DNA of 64,000 bases, from positions 283,114 through 347,113 of the forward strand of contig NZ_JFJY01000006.1 in assembly GCF_002115785.1 (NCBI RefSeq). The letters run 5' to 3'. Both the position numbers and the translations under genes were made by a program. The notes below the pieces were generated by a model. The model was given only the letters and a program-made list of their open reading frames with translations, was not told the origin of the DNA and searched no databases. The stretch comes from Thalassospira sp. MCCC 1A03138 (lineage in GTDB: Bacteria; Pseudomonadota; Alphaproteobacteria; Rhodospirillales; Thalassospiraceae). This document shows, in pieces, positions 52,144-60,111 of this stretch (position 1 is its first letter; every line of letters begins with the position of its first letter).

Positions 52144-52704
52144 TCAGGAATCGCGCCTTCGCAACCACGGCACATAGCGTGCCAGAACCTCATCATGGCG
52201 GATAAAGTGATGCCAAAGGGCGGCAATCACATGCAGCACGACCAGTGTCACCAGAACCGGGACGAAAAATTCGTGAATTTCCTCGCCCCCTTCATGCAGC
52301 CATTCGATCCGCCCCAGATCGGGTAATGAAAACAATCCGGCGACCGAAAAACTGCGCCCCGATGTCATCACCGCCAAAAGCCCGGTGACCGGCATCGCAA
52401 TCATCACCAGATACAGCAAACCATGCGCGATGCGTGCCATCATTTTAACGATACGCGGATCATCGCCCGCGGTCGCCGGGGATTGGTGCAAGACCGCCCA
52501 AATGCGCGGCAGGAACAGAACCAGCACCGAAAGCCCAAGCAGGGCATGATATCCCATGATGGCGCCCCGTTCAGAGCGCGGGAAATCTTCCATGACCTGA
52601 CCAATGGCAAAGGCTCCGATGATCAGAAGCGCCATGATCCAGTGCAGCACCGGAACCGACCAGTGCGGCCATCGCGAAATTTGCCTTTCAGAGATAACAG
52701 ACAT
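52144..52704 (-). CDS. Cytochrome b561
   Basis: A 186-residue membrane protein with four hydrophobic segments. The haem-ligand histidines are spread as expected: HWSVPVLHWIMA, MGYHALLGL, ARIAHGLLYL and VVLHVIAALWHHF. YceJ-type cytochromes pass electrons in the inner membrane and one member is a superoxide oxidase. ATG 52704 follows GAGGGT at 8 bases; the frame opens to 52749. It converges with glsA (23-base gap). Confidence 0.9.
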   Translation of the reverse strand: MSVISERQISRWPHWSVPVLHWIMALLIIGAFAIGQVMEDFPRSERGAIMGYHALLGLSVLVLFLPRIWAVLHQSPATAGDDPRIVKMMARIAHGLLYLVMIAMPVTGLLAVMTSGRSFSVAGLFSLPDLGRIEWLHEGGEEIHEFFVPVLVTLVVLHVIAALWHHFIRHDEVLARYVPWLRRRDS

Positions 52705-52842
52705 AATTGTACCCTCATGACGGAATATGACGAAACTGATCCCGTCCAAACCTTAGGCGCAAAGTTTCGCAAGGGTTTGTCGCATCTGTATCAATTTGTC
52801 GCAGACCAGCATTTTTATCGCCCACCCCCGCAAGGAGCCCCC

Positions 52843-53445
52843 ATGAGAACCCTTTCCAACGCTTCGAAACGATTGTCTTTGCGCGTGCTTGCTGGTGGCG
52901 TTTTGGGAAGCGTCCTGCTGCTGGCGGGATGTGGCAACATCACAACGATTGAACCGCCAACCTATCAGGTCAATGATGTGCAGACCTTCAAGGTTTACGG
53001 CGCGCCAAACCAGGTCATGATGGTCGAAGTCCATGACAAGCAATCATCTGTATCGCCCGAAACATGGGCATCCGCCCTGTCCGGTCACGGCTTTCCACCG
53101 CGCCTTGATTTCATCACCGATTCCACCAAACTCGGTCCGAATCAGGTCTTGCGTGACGGGTATCGTGTTGTTGTCGTCGTAAGCCCGTCACAAGCCACGA
53201 TGGGTGAAAAAATCTGCACCACGCCCGAGGCTACCGACTATCCCGCAGATGCAACCAAAATCCCGGTTCGCCTTGCCTTTTGCGCGGGCGACAAACCGAT
53301 CTCGGAACTGCGGGCGCATTTCGTAAAAGCGGATTTTGAACAACAGGTTACCAATACTGGTGGCAGCATCATCACACAGCTTTTCCCCCGCGAAATCCGC
53401 GATGACAGCGATCGCCGCTGTGGCATGTTCCGCGCAGGCTGCTAA
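52843..53445 (+). CDS. Predicted lipoprotein of unknown function
   Basis: A 200-residue protein with a signal peptide and lipobox (GSVLLLAGCGN). The mature part contains VQTFKVYGAPNQVMMVEVH, VSPSQATMGEKICTTPE and two further cysteine pairs (KICTTP, LAFCAGD, RRCGMFRAGC). No family recognised. ATG 52843 follows AAGGAG at 6 bases and is preferred over the long upstream frame. It is divergent from the cytochrome b561 gene. Confidence 0.7.
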   Translation: MRTLSNASKRLSLRVLAGGVLGSVLLLAGCGNITTIEPPTYQVNDVQTFKVYGAPNQVMMVEVHDKQSSVSPETWASALSGHGFPPRLDFITDSTKLGPNQVLRDGYRVVVVVSPSQATMGEKICTTPEATDYPADATKIPVRLAFCAGDKPISELRAHFVKADFEQQVTNTGGSIITQLFPREIRDDSDRRCGMFRAGC

Positions 53446-53610
53446 ACCGGAAATAGCAATTGGTATAATTCTGCACCCATCGTGCTTGCTCTTGCCCTTT
53501 ATTCCGGGCACCCTGTTGCCAACTACCCTGAAGGGTAGGCATCAGGCATAAAAATAAGTGCCGATAAAAACAGGGAAGACTACTCGAATGGGGAAAGACC
53601 GTTGCCAGAA

Positions 53611-54627
53611 ATGGCACGTATCGGCAAATTGCGCGCGCCCATCTGGTTGCCTCTGGCACTGGCTGGCAACCCTGAAATGAAAAACAGGGTACACTTGACG
53701 TCGCATATTCTGTCCGTCTGGCAAACGATCCGGCCCTCCTTGCGCCGCGTGGCGTGTGCCGGTCTTGCTATCGCCGTTGTATCCACAGGTTCTGGCGTGG
53801 TCGCAAAGGCCAATGATGGCCATCCCGATACGGCAACCGATCCCGCCAGTGCAAACAGTGCCTATGACCTGCATCTGACCGTGCTTGCCGATCAGGAATC
53901 CTATCCCCAAAGCTATCAGCTTAACGGCCATGCCAATGGCGCGCTATACGATCTGCTGCGTGATTTCAGCAGACTTCAGCAGATCGATATGTCCTTTCAG
54001 CAATTGCCGCTCAAACGCGCGCTTGAAAACAGCGGCAACAATCGCGCGGGTTTCATCGGCATTCCCGGCAACACGGCAAGCAATACCGTCATCTTTTCGG
54101 ACGGTATCAGCACGACAAGCCTCCTTGCCCTTACCCTTAAGCAGCGCGACCTTAACATCACAACCGCCTCCGACCTTGACGGGCTTCAGGTTTCCATCGC
54201 GCGCGGCCTTGAACTGCATGGCCCCTTGGCCCGCCATCTGCGCGAAGGTCGATTTGATATCACCCGGTTCAATTCAATTCGTCAGTCAATTGCCCTGCTG
54301 CTTGCCGGGCGGGTTGATGTTGCGCTGATCTATTGCGGATATGCCCAAAAGGCATCGCTTAAACAGATCGCCCATTTGACCGATGATGAAATTGCAGCAT
54401 TGTCGATCCACCCGACATCGCTGATGAATACGATCAACCGCCTGATATTGCCCGCCACCCCCGGCAATGCCCGCCTGATGCGGCACTTTAACAGCTACCT
54501 CGCCAGACAGCGCAGCAGTGGCGCATTGGAAAAACTCTATGCGCGGTATCTGACCCTTGAAAACACCATCGAAATGGTCCTGAGCGATACGCTAACCCCG
54601 TCCGACACCAGAATATCAACGCCCTAG
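53611..54627 (+). CDS. Periplasmic substrate-binding-like protein
   Basis: A 338-residue secreted protein. The signal-like segment (RRVACAGLAIAVVSTGSG) begins about 45 residues in, so the true start may be later (ATG 53677) or a TTG at 53602 with GGGGAAA upstream. The mature region has the outline of class 3 binding proteins (LTVLADQESYPQSYQLNG, LDGLQVSIARGLE, LLLAGRVDVALIYCG), but weakly. No ABC transporter is close. Its TAG stop interlocks with the TAG of the convergent hydrolase gene (CTAG 54624-54627). Confidence 0.65.
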   Translation: MARIGKLRAPIWLPLALAGNPEMKNRVHLTSHILSVWQTIRPSLRRVACAGLAIAVVSTGSGVVAKANDGHPDTATDPASANSAYDLHLTVLADQESYPQSYQLNGHANGALYDLLRDFSRLQQIDMSFQQLPLKRALENSGNNRAGFIGIPGNTASNTVIFSDGISTTSLLALTLKQRDLNITTASDLDGLQVSIARGLELHGPLARHLREGRFDITRFNSIRQSIALLLAGRVDVALIYCGYAQKASLKQIAHLTDDEIAALSIHPTSLMNTINRLILPATPGNARLMRHFNSYLARQRSSGALEKLYARYLTLENTIEMVLSDTLTPSDTRISTP

Positions 54628-55361
54628 GTAATAAGCTCGCAAAGCGCATCGGCGCATATATGGGGCTGTTCCAGCGGCACATAATGCCCTGCCCCGGCAA
54701 CTTCGATCATCCGCGCACCGGGGATGCGGGCCGCCATGTCGTAATGCGATACCGGGCTGATCACCCGATCAGCCTCCCCCACCATCACGGTGCAGGGGAT
54801 ATCGAGTTCCGGCAACAACGCCATGCTGTCCGGTCGGTTGGCAACGGCTATGATCTGACGTTTGAAAACATCCTCGCCAAGATCCTCCGCCATATCCGAA
54901 AGCAGGCCGACAAGTTCGTGATTGTGCCGATGATCGGGATGCAGCATGTCATCAAGCATCGCGTCATTCACCCCCTGAAACGGCAGGTTCACCCCCGAAA
55001 GCCGGGCAAGCAAAATCCTGCGCCGTCGCATCACCGGGTCATCGGCCGTCGCGCGCGTATTGACCAGCATCAGATGCGATACCCGTTCCCGCGCCATGCG
55101 CAGGATTTCAAACGCGACATACCCGCCCATCGACATCCCGACCAACACAAAACGATCCGGCACCAGATCAAGGACATCCCTTGCCATCGCCGCCACATCG
55201 TCCTTGGTATCAAGTTCGGGGATCATCGGCGTAATCGCCGGGGCGACACCCCGCCGGGCACGCGCATCCATGCGTGCGATCACCGGCTGCCACATCCGAT
55301 GATCGGCCAGCATCCCCGAAAGAAAGACAACCGGAATGGTCGTATGGGGAATGGCCGTCAT
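54624..55361 (-). CDS. Alpha/beta hydrolase
   Basis: A 245-residue alpha/beta hydrolase. The nucleophile elbow is GMSMGGYVAFEIL with the catalytic serine, the acid lies in GEADRVISP and the histidine in GAGHYVPLEQP. Substrate unknown. Its start overlaps the upstream isochorismatase-family gene by 4 bases (ATGA), so the two are co-translated. Confidence 0.88.
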   Translation of the reverse strand: MTAIPHTTIPVVFLSGMLADHRMWQPVIARMDARARRGVAPAITPMIPELDTKDDVAAMARDVLDLVPDRFVLVGMSMGGYVAFEILRMARERVSHLMLVNTRATADDPVMRRRRILLARLSGVNLPFQGVNDAMLDDMLHPDHRHNHELVGLLSDMAEDLGEDVFKRQIIAVANRPDSMALLPELDIPCTVMVGEADRVISPVSHYDMAARIPGARMIEVAGAGHYVPLEQPHICADALCELIT

Positions 55362-55924
55362 TTAATCAGTGCGCTCAGTTCCTTGAATTCCGGGGTCCCC
55401 GCCACGCGCAGCCATTCAAACATCACGCTTTCCCGCGTCACGATTTTCGCCCCGGCATCGCGCATCCGTTCCAGCCCGAAAATCTTGTCGTGCATGCTGC
55501 GCGATGTCACCGCATCGGCCACCACATAAACCTCGCGCCCGCGATCAATCAGCTCCATCACGGTCTGAAGCACGCACACATGGGTTTCCATCCCGGCAAT
55601 GACGATCTGGTCACGTCCCGGTGTTTCTTCGATCTTTTCCATGAAACCGTCGGCCGGCACGCTGGAAAAACTGACCTTGGAAACAACATTGCCGCCATCG
55701 GCGGTATCGGACGCCTTCATCATCAAATCAAGGATCGAGGCCGCCGTATGGCCAAGCCCCTTGGGATATTGTTCAGTCACAATGACAGGAACATTCAAAC
55801 GGTTGGCGCATTTGACAAGAAAGCAGCAATTCTCGACAGTCTGGTCAGGGTCCTGACAGGCCGGATAGAGCTTTTCCTGAACATCGATAATCACCAGACT
55901 TGCACGTGATGCGTCCATCAACAC
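55358..55924 (-). CDS. Isochorismatase-family cysteine hydrolase
   Basis: A 188-residue hydrolase of the isochorismatase-like fold. The catalytic Asp is in VIIDVQEKLY, the lysine in VVSKVSFSS, and the nucleophilic cysteine in GMETHVCVLQT. Such enzymes cleave amides or vinyl ethers (nicotinamidase, biuret hydrolase, YcaC). GTG 55924 has GGAG 7 bases upstream and fits better than ATG 55918. First gene of a two-gene operon with the alpha/beta hydrolase. Confidence 0.88.
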   Translation of the reverse strand: MLMDASRASLVIIDVQEKLYPACQDPDQTVENCCFLVKCANRLNVPVIVTEQYPKGLGHTAASILDLMMKASDTADGGNVVSKVSFSSVPADGFMEKIEETPGRDQIVIAGMETHVCVLQTVMELIDRGREVYVVADAVTSRSMHDKIFGLERMRDAGAKIVTRESVMFEWLRVAGTPEFKELSALIK

Positions 55925-55998
55925 CGTTTTTCTCCCCGTTTCATTGTCTATTTCACCAGATTACGCTTCCGGTCTGTGGCAAACAAGCCTCTCGCACC

Positions 55999-56027
55999 GG
56001 GTTAATTTACCTCTTTAACCCTTTTTT
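55999..56027 (+). terminator. Rightward terminator-like hairpin before the helicase gene
   Basis: GGGTTAA pairs with TTAACCC, 9-base loop, then six T. No rightward gene ends here. A larger stem GCCTC (55987-55991) / GAGGC (56028-56032) encloses it. It may attenuate a long helicase leader. Confidence 0.5.
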
Positions 56028-56039
56028 GAGGCGTTTTTC

Positions 56040-56067
56040 TTGACTTAATTAAGGCTTCGCTTTACGA
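56040..56067 (+). promoter_or_regulatory. Candidate promoter of the DEAD-box helicase gene
   Basis: TTGACT (56040-56045), 16-base spacer, TTACGA (56062-56067). It leaves a leader of about 60 bases that contains the hairpin GCTGC/GCAGC. The -10 match is poor. Confidence 0.35.
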
Positions 56068-56132
56068 CGCAAGCTGCTTTATCGCAGCGATAATCACATC
56101 ATAACGCATTCTATTGCGGGAAAACGAACCAT

Positions 56133-58082
56133 ATGAATTTCGCCGATCTCGGTCTGAGCGAAGATATCCTCAAAGCCGTCGCAGACGCCGGCTATGATAC
56201 CCCGACCCCCATTCAGAGCCAGGCCATTCCGTCCGTCCTGATGGCACGTGACATTCTGGGCTGTGCACAGACAGGTACGGGCAAGACAGCCAGCTTTACC
56301 CTGCCGATGCTCGATATTCTGCATCATGGCCGTGCGCGCATGCGGATGCCCCGTTCGATCATTCTCGAACCGACCCGCGAACTCGCGACCCAGGTAGCAG
56401 CAAACTTCGACACCTACGGCAAATACATGTCGCTGTCCAAGGCGCTGATCATCGGCGGGGAATCCTTCGTCGAACAGCAGAAAATCCTTGAAAAGGGTGC
56501 CGACGTCATCATCGCGACCCCGGGTCGCCTGATCGATACCTTTGAACGCGGCAAACTGCTTCTGTCGGACTGCAAACTGCTGGTGATCGACGAAGCCGAC
56601 CGCATGCTTGACATGGGCTTCATCCCCGACATTGAAAAAATCGTCAATATGCTGCCCAAGCAGCGCCAGACGCTTTTCTTCTCGGCGACCATGCCCAAGG
56701 AAATCCGCCGCCTTGCCGACAAATTCCTGTCTAACCCCAAGGAAATCACCGTTTCCCCGCCCTCGACCATGGCGACCACGGTGGAACATAAACTCCTTGT
56801 CATGGATGAAATGGACAAACGCGAAGCCCTTCGCAAACTTGTTCGTCAGGAAAACGTCAAGAACGCCTTCGTGTTCTGCAATCGCAAAAAAGACGTCGAT
56901 ATCCTGTTCAAATCGCTGACGAAGCACGGCTTCAATGCCGGTCGCATGCATGGTGATCTGGTCCAAAGCGAACGCACCGAAACGCTTGATAAATTCAAGT
57001 CGGGCGAAATCACCCTGCTGATCTGCTCGGACGTTGCCGCACGCGGCATTGACGTTGCTGATGTCTCGCACGTCTTTAACTTCGACGTGCCCTTCAACGC
57101 CGAGGATTACGTCCATCGTACCGGCCGTACCGGTCGTGCCGGTCGCGCAGGCAAGGCCTTCATGCTGGCCGTACCCGAAGACGGCAAACTTGTTGCCGCG
57201 ATCAACAAATCCATCAACATGGACATTCCCCTGACCGAGCTTGAAGGCATCGAAACCCTTGAACTGGACTTCACCGGCAAGAAACGCCGTGTGAAGAAAA
57301 GCCGCAAGGCGCCGCAGCGTGATGCATCCCCGCGCAATGATCGTCCGGCACGTAGCAATAACCGTAACGACCGCGCAGAACGCGACAGCAAGGCTGTTAA
57401 TGCTGGTGCCAATGCCCCTGCCGCGCCAGAAGCAAAGCAGCAGGACGCACGTCCGGCCCAGCAGCCGCGTGACAATGCGCCACAGCGTGACGCAAAGCCG
57501 CGCAACGAACGTTCGAACCGTCCTGAACGTCAGGATCGTAATGATCGTTCTTCTGGCCGTTCCGCGTCGCGTCGTGATCGCGATGATCGTTATGACCGGC
57601 ATGATCGTGACGACAAGCCGGTCATCGGTTTTGCTGACCATACTCCGGCCTTCCTTCTGACCCCGGTCCCGGCCTCTAGCCTTGGCAAGCCGCGCGCCGA
57701 CGAGGTAGAGAAAAAGGCACCGGCCAGAAAAACATCGTCAAAGGCCTCTGCCGAAAAAGTAACGGCTGAAAAATCCGCGTCGGAAAAAACGGGTACGGCG
57801 AAAACCGCACGCGCCAAACCGACACGCACCAGAACCACACGGGCAACCGCAAAAAAGGCAAGCCCGGCACCAGAGACCAAGGACGAGGCAGCAGCCGTTT
57901 CTGCTCCAGCTCCAGCTCCGGCTCAGGAGCCTGCATCTGCACCGGTGGCCGATGACGTCCCCGCCAAGGAAGAAAAACCGAAAGCCGCCCGTCGTCCGCG
58001 CAAAAAACCGGCCCCGAAAAAGGCCGCCAAAACCGAGACCGCGGAACCCGCAGAAACCGGATCAACCGCCAGCGAAAGCTGA
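56133..58082 (+). CDS. DEAD-box RNA helicase with long charged tail
   Basis: A 649-residue ATP-dependent RNA helicase. The core (1-380) has the Q motif YDTPTPIQSQAIP, Walker A AQTGTGKTA, DEAD in VIDEADRMLDMGF, SAT in FFSATMP, and HRTGRTGRAGRAG. The tail (390-649) has two parts: an Arg/Asp/Asn-rich stretch around 400-500 (RNDRAERDSK, DRDDRYDRHDRDD) and an Ala/Lys/Pro-rich end. It is like RhlE/CsdA relatives for ribosome assembly or mRNA decay at low temperature. Which of these it is cannot be told. Confidence 0.93.
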   Translation: MNFADLGLSEDILKAVADAGYDTPTPIQSQAIPSVLMARDILGCAQTGTGKTASFTLPMLDILHHGRARMRMPRSIILEPTRELATQVAANFDTYGKYMSLSKALIIGGESFVEQQKILEKGADVIIATPGRLIDTFERGKLLLSDCKLLVIDEADRMLDMGFIPDIEKIVNMLPKQRQTLFFSATMPKEIRRLADKFLSNPKEITVSPPSTMATTVEHKLLVMDEMDKREALRKLVRQENVKNAFVFCNRKKDVDILFKSLTKHGFNAGRMHGDLVQSERTETLDKFKSGEITLLICSDVAARGIDVADVSHVFNFDVPFNAEDYVHRTGRTGRAGRAGKAFMLAVPEDGKLVAAINKSINMDIPLTELEGIETLELDFTGKKRRVKKSRKAPQRDASPRNDRPARSNNRNDRAERDSKAVNAGANAPAAPEAKQQDARPAQQPRDNAPQRDAKPRNERSNRPERQDRNDRSSGRSASRRDRDDRYDRHDRDDKPVIGFADHTPAFLLTPVPASSLGKPRADEVEKKAPARKTSSKASAEKVTAEKSASEKTGTAKTARAKPTRTRTTRATAKKASPAPETKDEAAAVSAPAPAPAQEPASAPVADDVPAKEEKPKAARRPRKKPAPKKAAKTETAEPAETGSTASES

Positions 58083-58111
58083 CCCTTTCCTTTCCGGTTC
58101 ATCGAATGCAC

Positions 58112-58143
58112 AAAAGGCCGTCAGATTGCTCTGACGGCCTTTT
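58112..58143. terminator. Bidirectional terminator after the helicase gene
   Basis: A perfect 13-bp stem, AAAAGGCCGTCAG with CTGACGGCCTTTT, 6-base loop. It also ends the convergent Rrf2 gene. Confidence 0.9.
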
Positions 58144-58173
58144 GATTTTGGTGCGATTATCGTAAATGGCGGC

Positions 58174-58620
58174 TTATACCGCGCGGAACAATCCTGTCGA
58201 CCGCGGTTTTTCCGGGCGGCGCTTGCGCATCAGTTTCAGCATGGTTTCAATCGAAATCGACAGCAGGGTTGCATGGGTGATTTCCTCGATCTCGTCCATC
58301 ACCTGCGACAGCGCAACACCGGCATTGGTGTCCTGCACAATGCCGCTTGTCGGGCCTGCACCGACCTCCTCAAACAGCCTGACAACATCAAGCAACGTCG
58401 TGCGCTTGGCATTGCCGCAGAAACGATAACCGCCACCGGCCCCACGGACCGATTCAACCAGCCCCGCCCGGCCCAGATCACGCAGGACCTTCGCCAGATG
58501 GTTGGTCGAGATATTGTATCTCTCGGCGATTTCGGATGCCGAAAGCTGCCGGTCAGTATCCTCGGCCAGTTCCAGCACGGCATACAGCGCAAACAGGGTC
58601 GCCTTTTGCAAAGACATCAT
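58174..58620 (-). CDS. Rrf2-family transcriptional regulator
   Basis: A 148-residue winged-helix protein. SASEIAERYNISTNHLAKVLRDLGRAGLVESVRGAGGGY is the classic Rrf2 DNA-binding region. Iron-sulfur Rrf2 proteins (IscR, NsrR, RirA) have three cysteines after the wing; here I see only one (RFCGN), so a cluster is doubtful. The C-terminal tail is basic. Start at 58620 or the adjacent 58617 with AGGGG upstream. It follows the GNAT gene by 4 bases, forming an operon. Confidence 0.88.
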   Translation of the reverse strand: MMSLQKATLFALYAVLELAEDTDRQLSASEIAERYNISTNHLAKVLRDLGRAGLVESVRGAGGGYRFCGNAKRTTLLDVVRLFEEVGAGPTSGIVQDTNAGVALSQVMDEIEEITHATLLSISIETMLKLMRKRRPEKPRSTGLFRAV

Positions 58621-58624
58621 GGCG

Positions 58625-59125
58625 TTACACCCCTTCGTCCATATCGGTTTCAAGCTGGATAAAGGGGCCGGCCATCATGCCCTGCGCGCGGAAGAACGAC
58701 ATAAGGTCGGTCGCATCGCGCGGGATCATGGTGCGGATCTTGGTCACACCGGCCTTGCGGAAACAGCGGCAGATTTCCTTGTAAAGAATGCTGCCTATCC
58801 CGCCCATGCGCAAATTCGGCTCGACACTGACCGTGCCGACCCAGCCGCACGGGACCGAGTTGAATTCCCATGACCGGACTTCCCCGAAAATGCAGCCCAG
58901 CAACGTATCGCCTTCTTCGGCAACCAGGAAAAACCGGGAATCCTTCCTGTTGCCATAACGGGTGAACAGGTCATCCCAATATTCCGGCTTGCGAAGGCCC
59001 GTTGTGCGGTCGTCAAGTGCGACCACATTGGCAAGGTCATCCTTGACCGCCGGACGGATATTGATTTTATGCTCGCCAATCGAGACCAGGTTATATCCCG
59101 GTGTATCTTGCGCAGCGTCCACCAC
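58625..59125 (-). CDS. GNAT-family N-acetyltransferase
   Basis: A 166-residue acetyltransferase. The acetyl-CoA loop is VSVEPNLRMGGIGSILYKEI, preceded by FGEVRSWEFNSVPCGWVGT and followed by VTKIRTMIPRDATDLMSFFRAQGM. Acceptor unknown. I favour GTG 59125, which has AAGG 6 bases upstream; a longer frame reaches 59194 but overlaps the putative operator. First in the GNAT-Rrf2 operon. Confidence 0.82.
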   Translation of the reverse strand: MVDAAQDTPGYNLVSIGEHKINIRPAVKDDLANVVALDDRTTGLRKPEYWDDLFTRYGNRKDSRFFLVAEEGDTLLGCIFGEVRSWEFNSVPCGWVGTVSVEPNLRMGGIGSILYKEICRCFRKAGVTKIRTMIPRDATDLMSFFRAQGMMAGPFIQLETDMDEGV

Positions 59126-59192
59126 GTAATGCCTTTCTTGTCCTGCAGGTTGGCAAAACCCCAACCCCCCAGCTCCTGACAGGAGAATAACC

Positions 59193-59224
59193 ATCGTAAA
59201 AATACGTAAATTGGTACGATTATA
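59193..59224. promoter_or_regulatory. Operator and -10 element before the GNAT-Rrf2 operon
   Basis: ATCGTA (59193-59198) and TACGAT (59215-59220) bracket two overlapping dyads, CGTA-AAAA-TACG (59195-59206) and CGTA-AATTGG-TACG (59205-59218). The leftward strand has TATAAT at 59224-59219, so a bound repressor would block the transcription start. Rrf2 self-regulation is the simplest reading. Confidence 0.55.
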
Positions 59225-59603
59225 CTACACTGTCATTACCACACGCGGCAACGATAAGTTCCGCCGCAGGTGCGAACAAAGCAAAGCAATGCAAGGATTT
59301 GAACGACATAACCCCGATATTTGTTCTATGCAAGTCCTAACGTTTTCGGCACCGCAAACCAGACTATTCTGACATGTCCCGCAACCGGGAATTTCGCCTC
59401 CCTCTGATCCGGCTTCGAAATCACAATCTGTTACCGTAAAAACATCGCGCACGGATCACGCAAAGATTGACAGGAACGCGAAGTCATGGCTTATCGCGCA
59501 GCATGATTTTTGCGTTGGCGGGTAATTTATGCAAAGCCCGCAATGCGGCAAAATCAACCCGGATCACAATAATATCCATCGAGTATAAGGAGTGGGGCAC
59601 GCC
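59225..59603. other. Divergent spacer between the GNAT-Rrf2 operon and the Lrp gene
   Basis: About 380 bases with no gene on either strand that I can support. A TTGACA-like element (GATTGACAGG, 59466-59475) could serve the Lrp gene, but the -10 is not clear. Confidence 0.35.
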
Positions 59604-60080
59604 ATGGCGCGCAACGGTTTCGACGCAATTGATCGCAAAATTCTTCGTGAGATTCAGGAAGACGGGCGCATCTCGATGGTCGAACTGGCCGACAAGGTCG
59701 GTCTTTCCGTATCCCCCTGTCTGCGTCGCCTGCGCAAACTCGAAGAAAGCGGCGTGATCCGCAAATATGTCGCCCTACTGGCCCCGTCACATCTGCGTCT
59801 GGGTGTGAATGTCTTTGTCACCGTGTCCCTGACACAGCATGACGAACCGTCGCTGCGCCGTTTTGAAACCGCCGTGCAATCCCATCCGGAAATCGTTGAT
59901 TGCTATGCCATGGTCGGCAATCAGGATTACATGATGCGCATCGTCGTTCAGGACCCGGCCGCCTATCAGCGTTTCCTGTCCGACGTCATGATGAAGCTGC
60001 CCGGTGTCGCCAACATCAAATCAAGCTTCACCCTGCACGAAGTCAAAAACAGCACCACCCTGCCCGTGCCCGAAGCCTGA
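59604..60080 (+). CDS. Lrp/AsnC-family transcriptional regulator
   Basis: A 158-residue regulator. The helix-turn-helix reads DRKILREIQEDGRISMVELADKVGLS then VSPCLRRLRKLEESGVI, with the RAM/ACT ligand domain from residue 65 on (VNVFVTVSLTQHD, IVDCYAMVGNQDYMMRIVV). It is presumably an amino acid-responsive repressor or activator. ATG 59604 follows AAGGAG at 11 bases; a GTG at 59592 is in frame. It converges with the MATE exporter gene 32 bases away. Confidence 0.92.
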   Translation: MARNGFDAIDRKILREIQEDGRISMVELADKVGLSVSPCLRRLRKLEESGVIRKYVALLAPSHLRLGVNVFVTVSLTQHDEPSLRRFETAVQSHPEIVDCYAMVGNQDYMMRIVVQDPAAYQRFLSDVMMKLPGVANIKSSFTLHEVKNSTTLPVPEA

Positions 60081-60111
60081 TCTCGGGTCTTTCGACATCC
60101 GGATCAGCGGG

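Noticed and set aside
52423..52842. N-terminal extension of the lipoprotein gene at 52843
   Set aside because: The open frame upstream is antisense to the cytochrome b561 gene; the lipobox and AAGGAG site place the start at 52843.
56094..57641. A 515-residue open frame on the minus strand
   Set aside because: It mirrors the DEAD-box helicase core and its repetitive tail; no motifs of its own.
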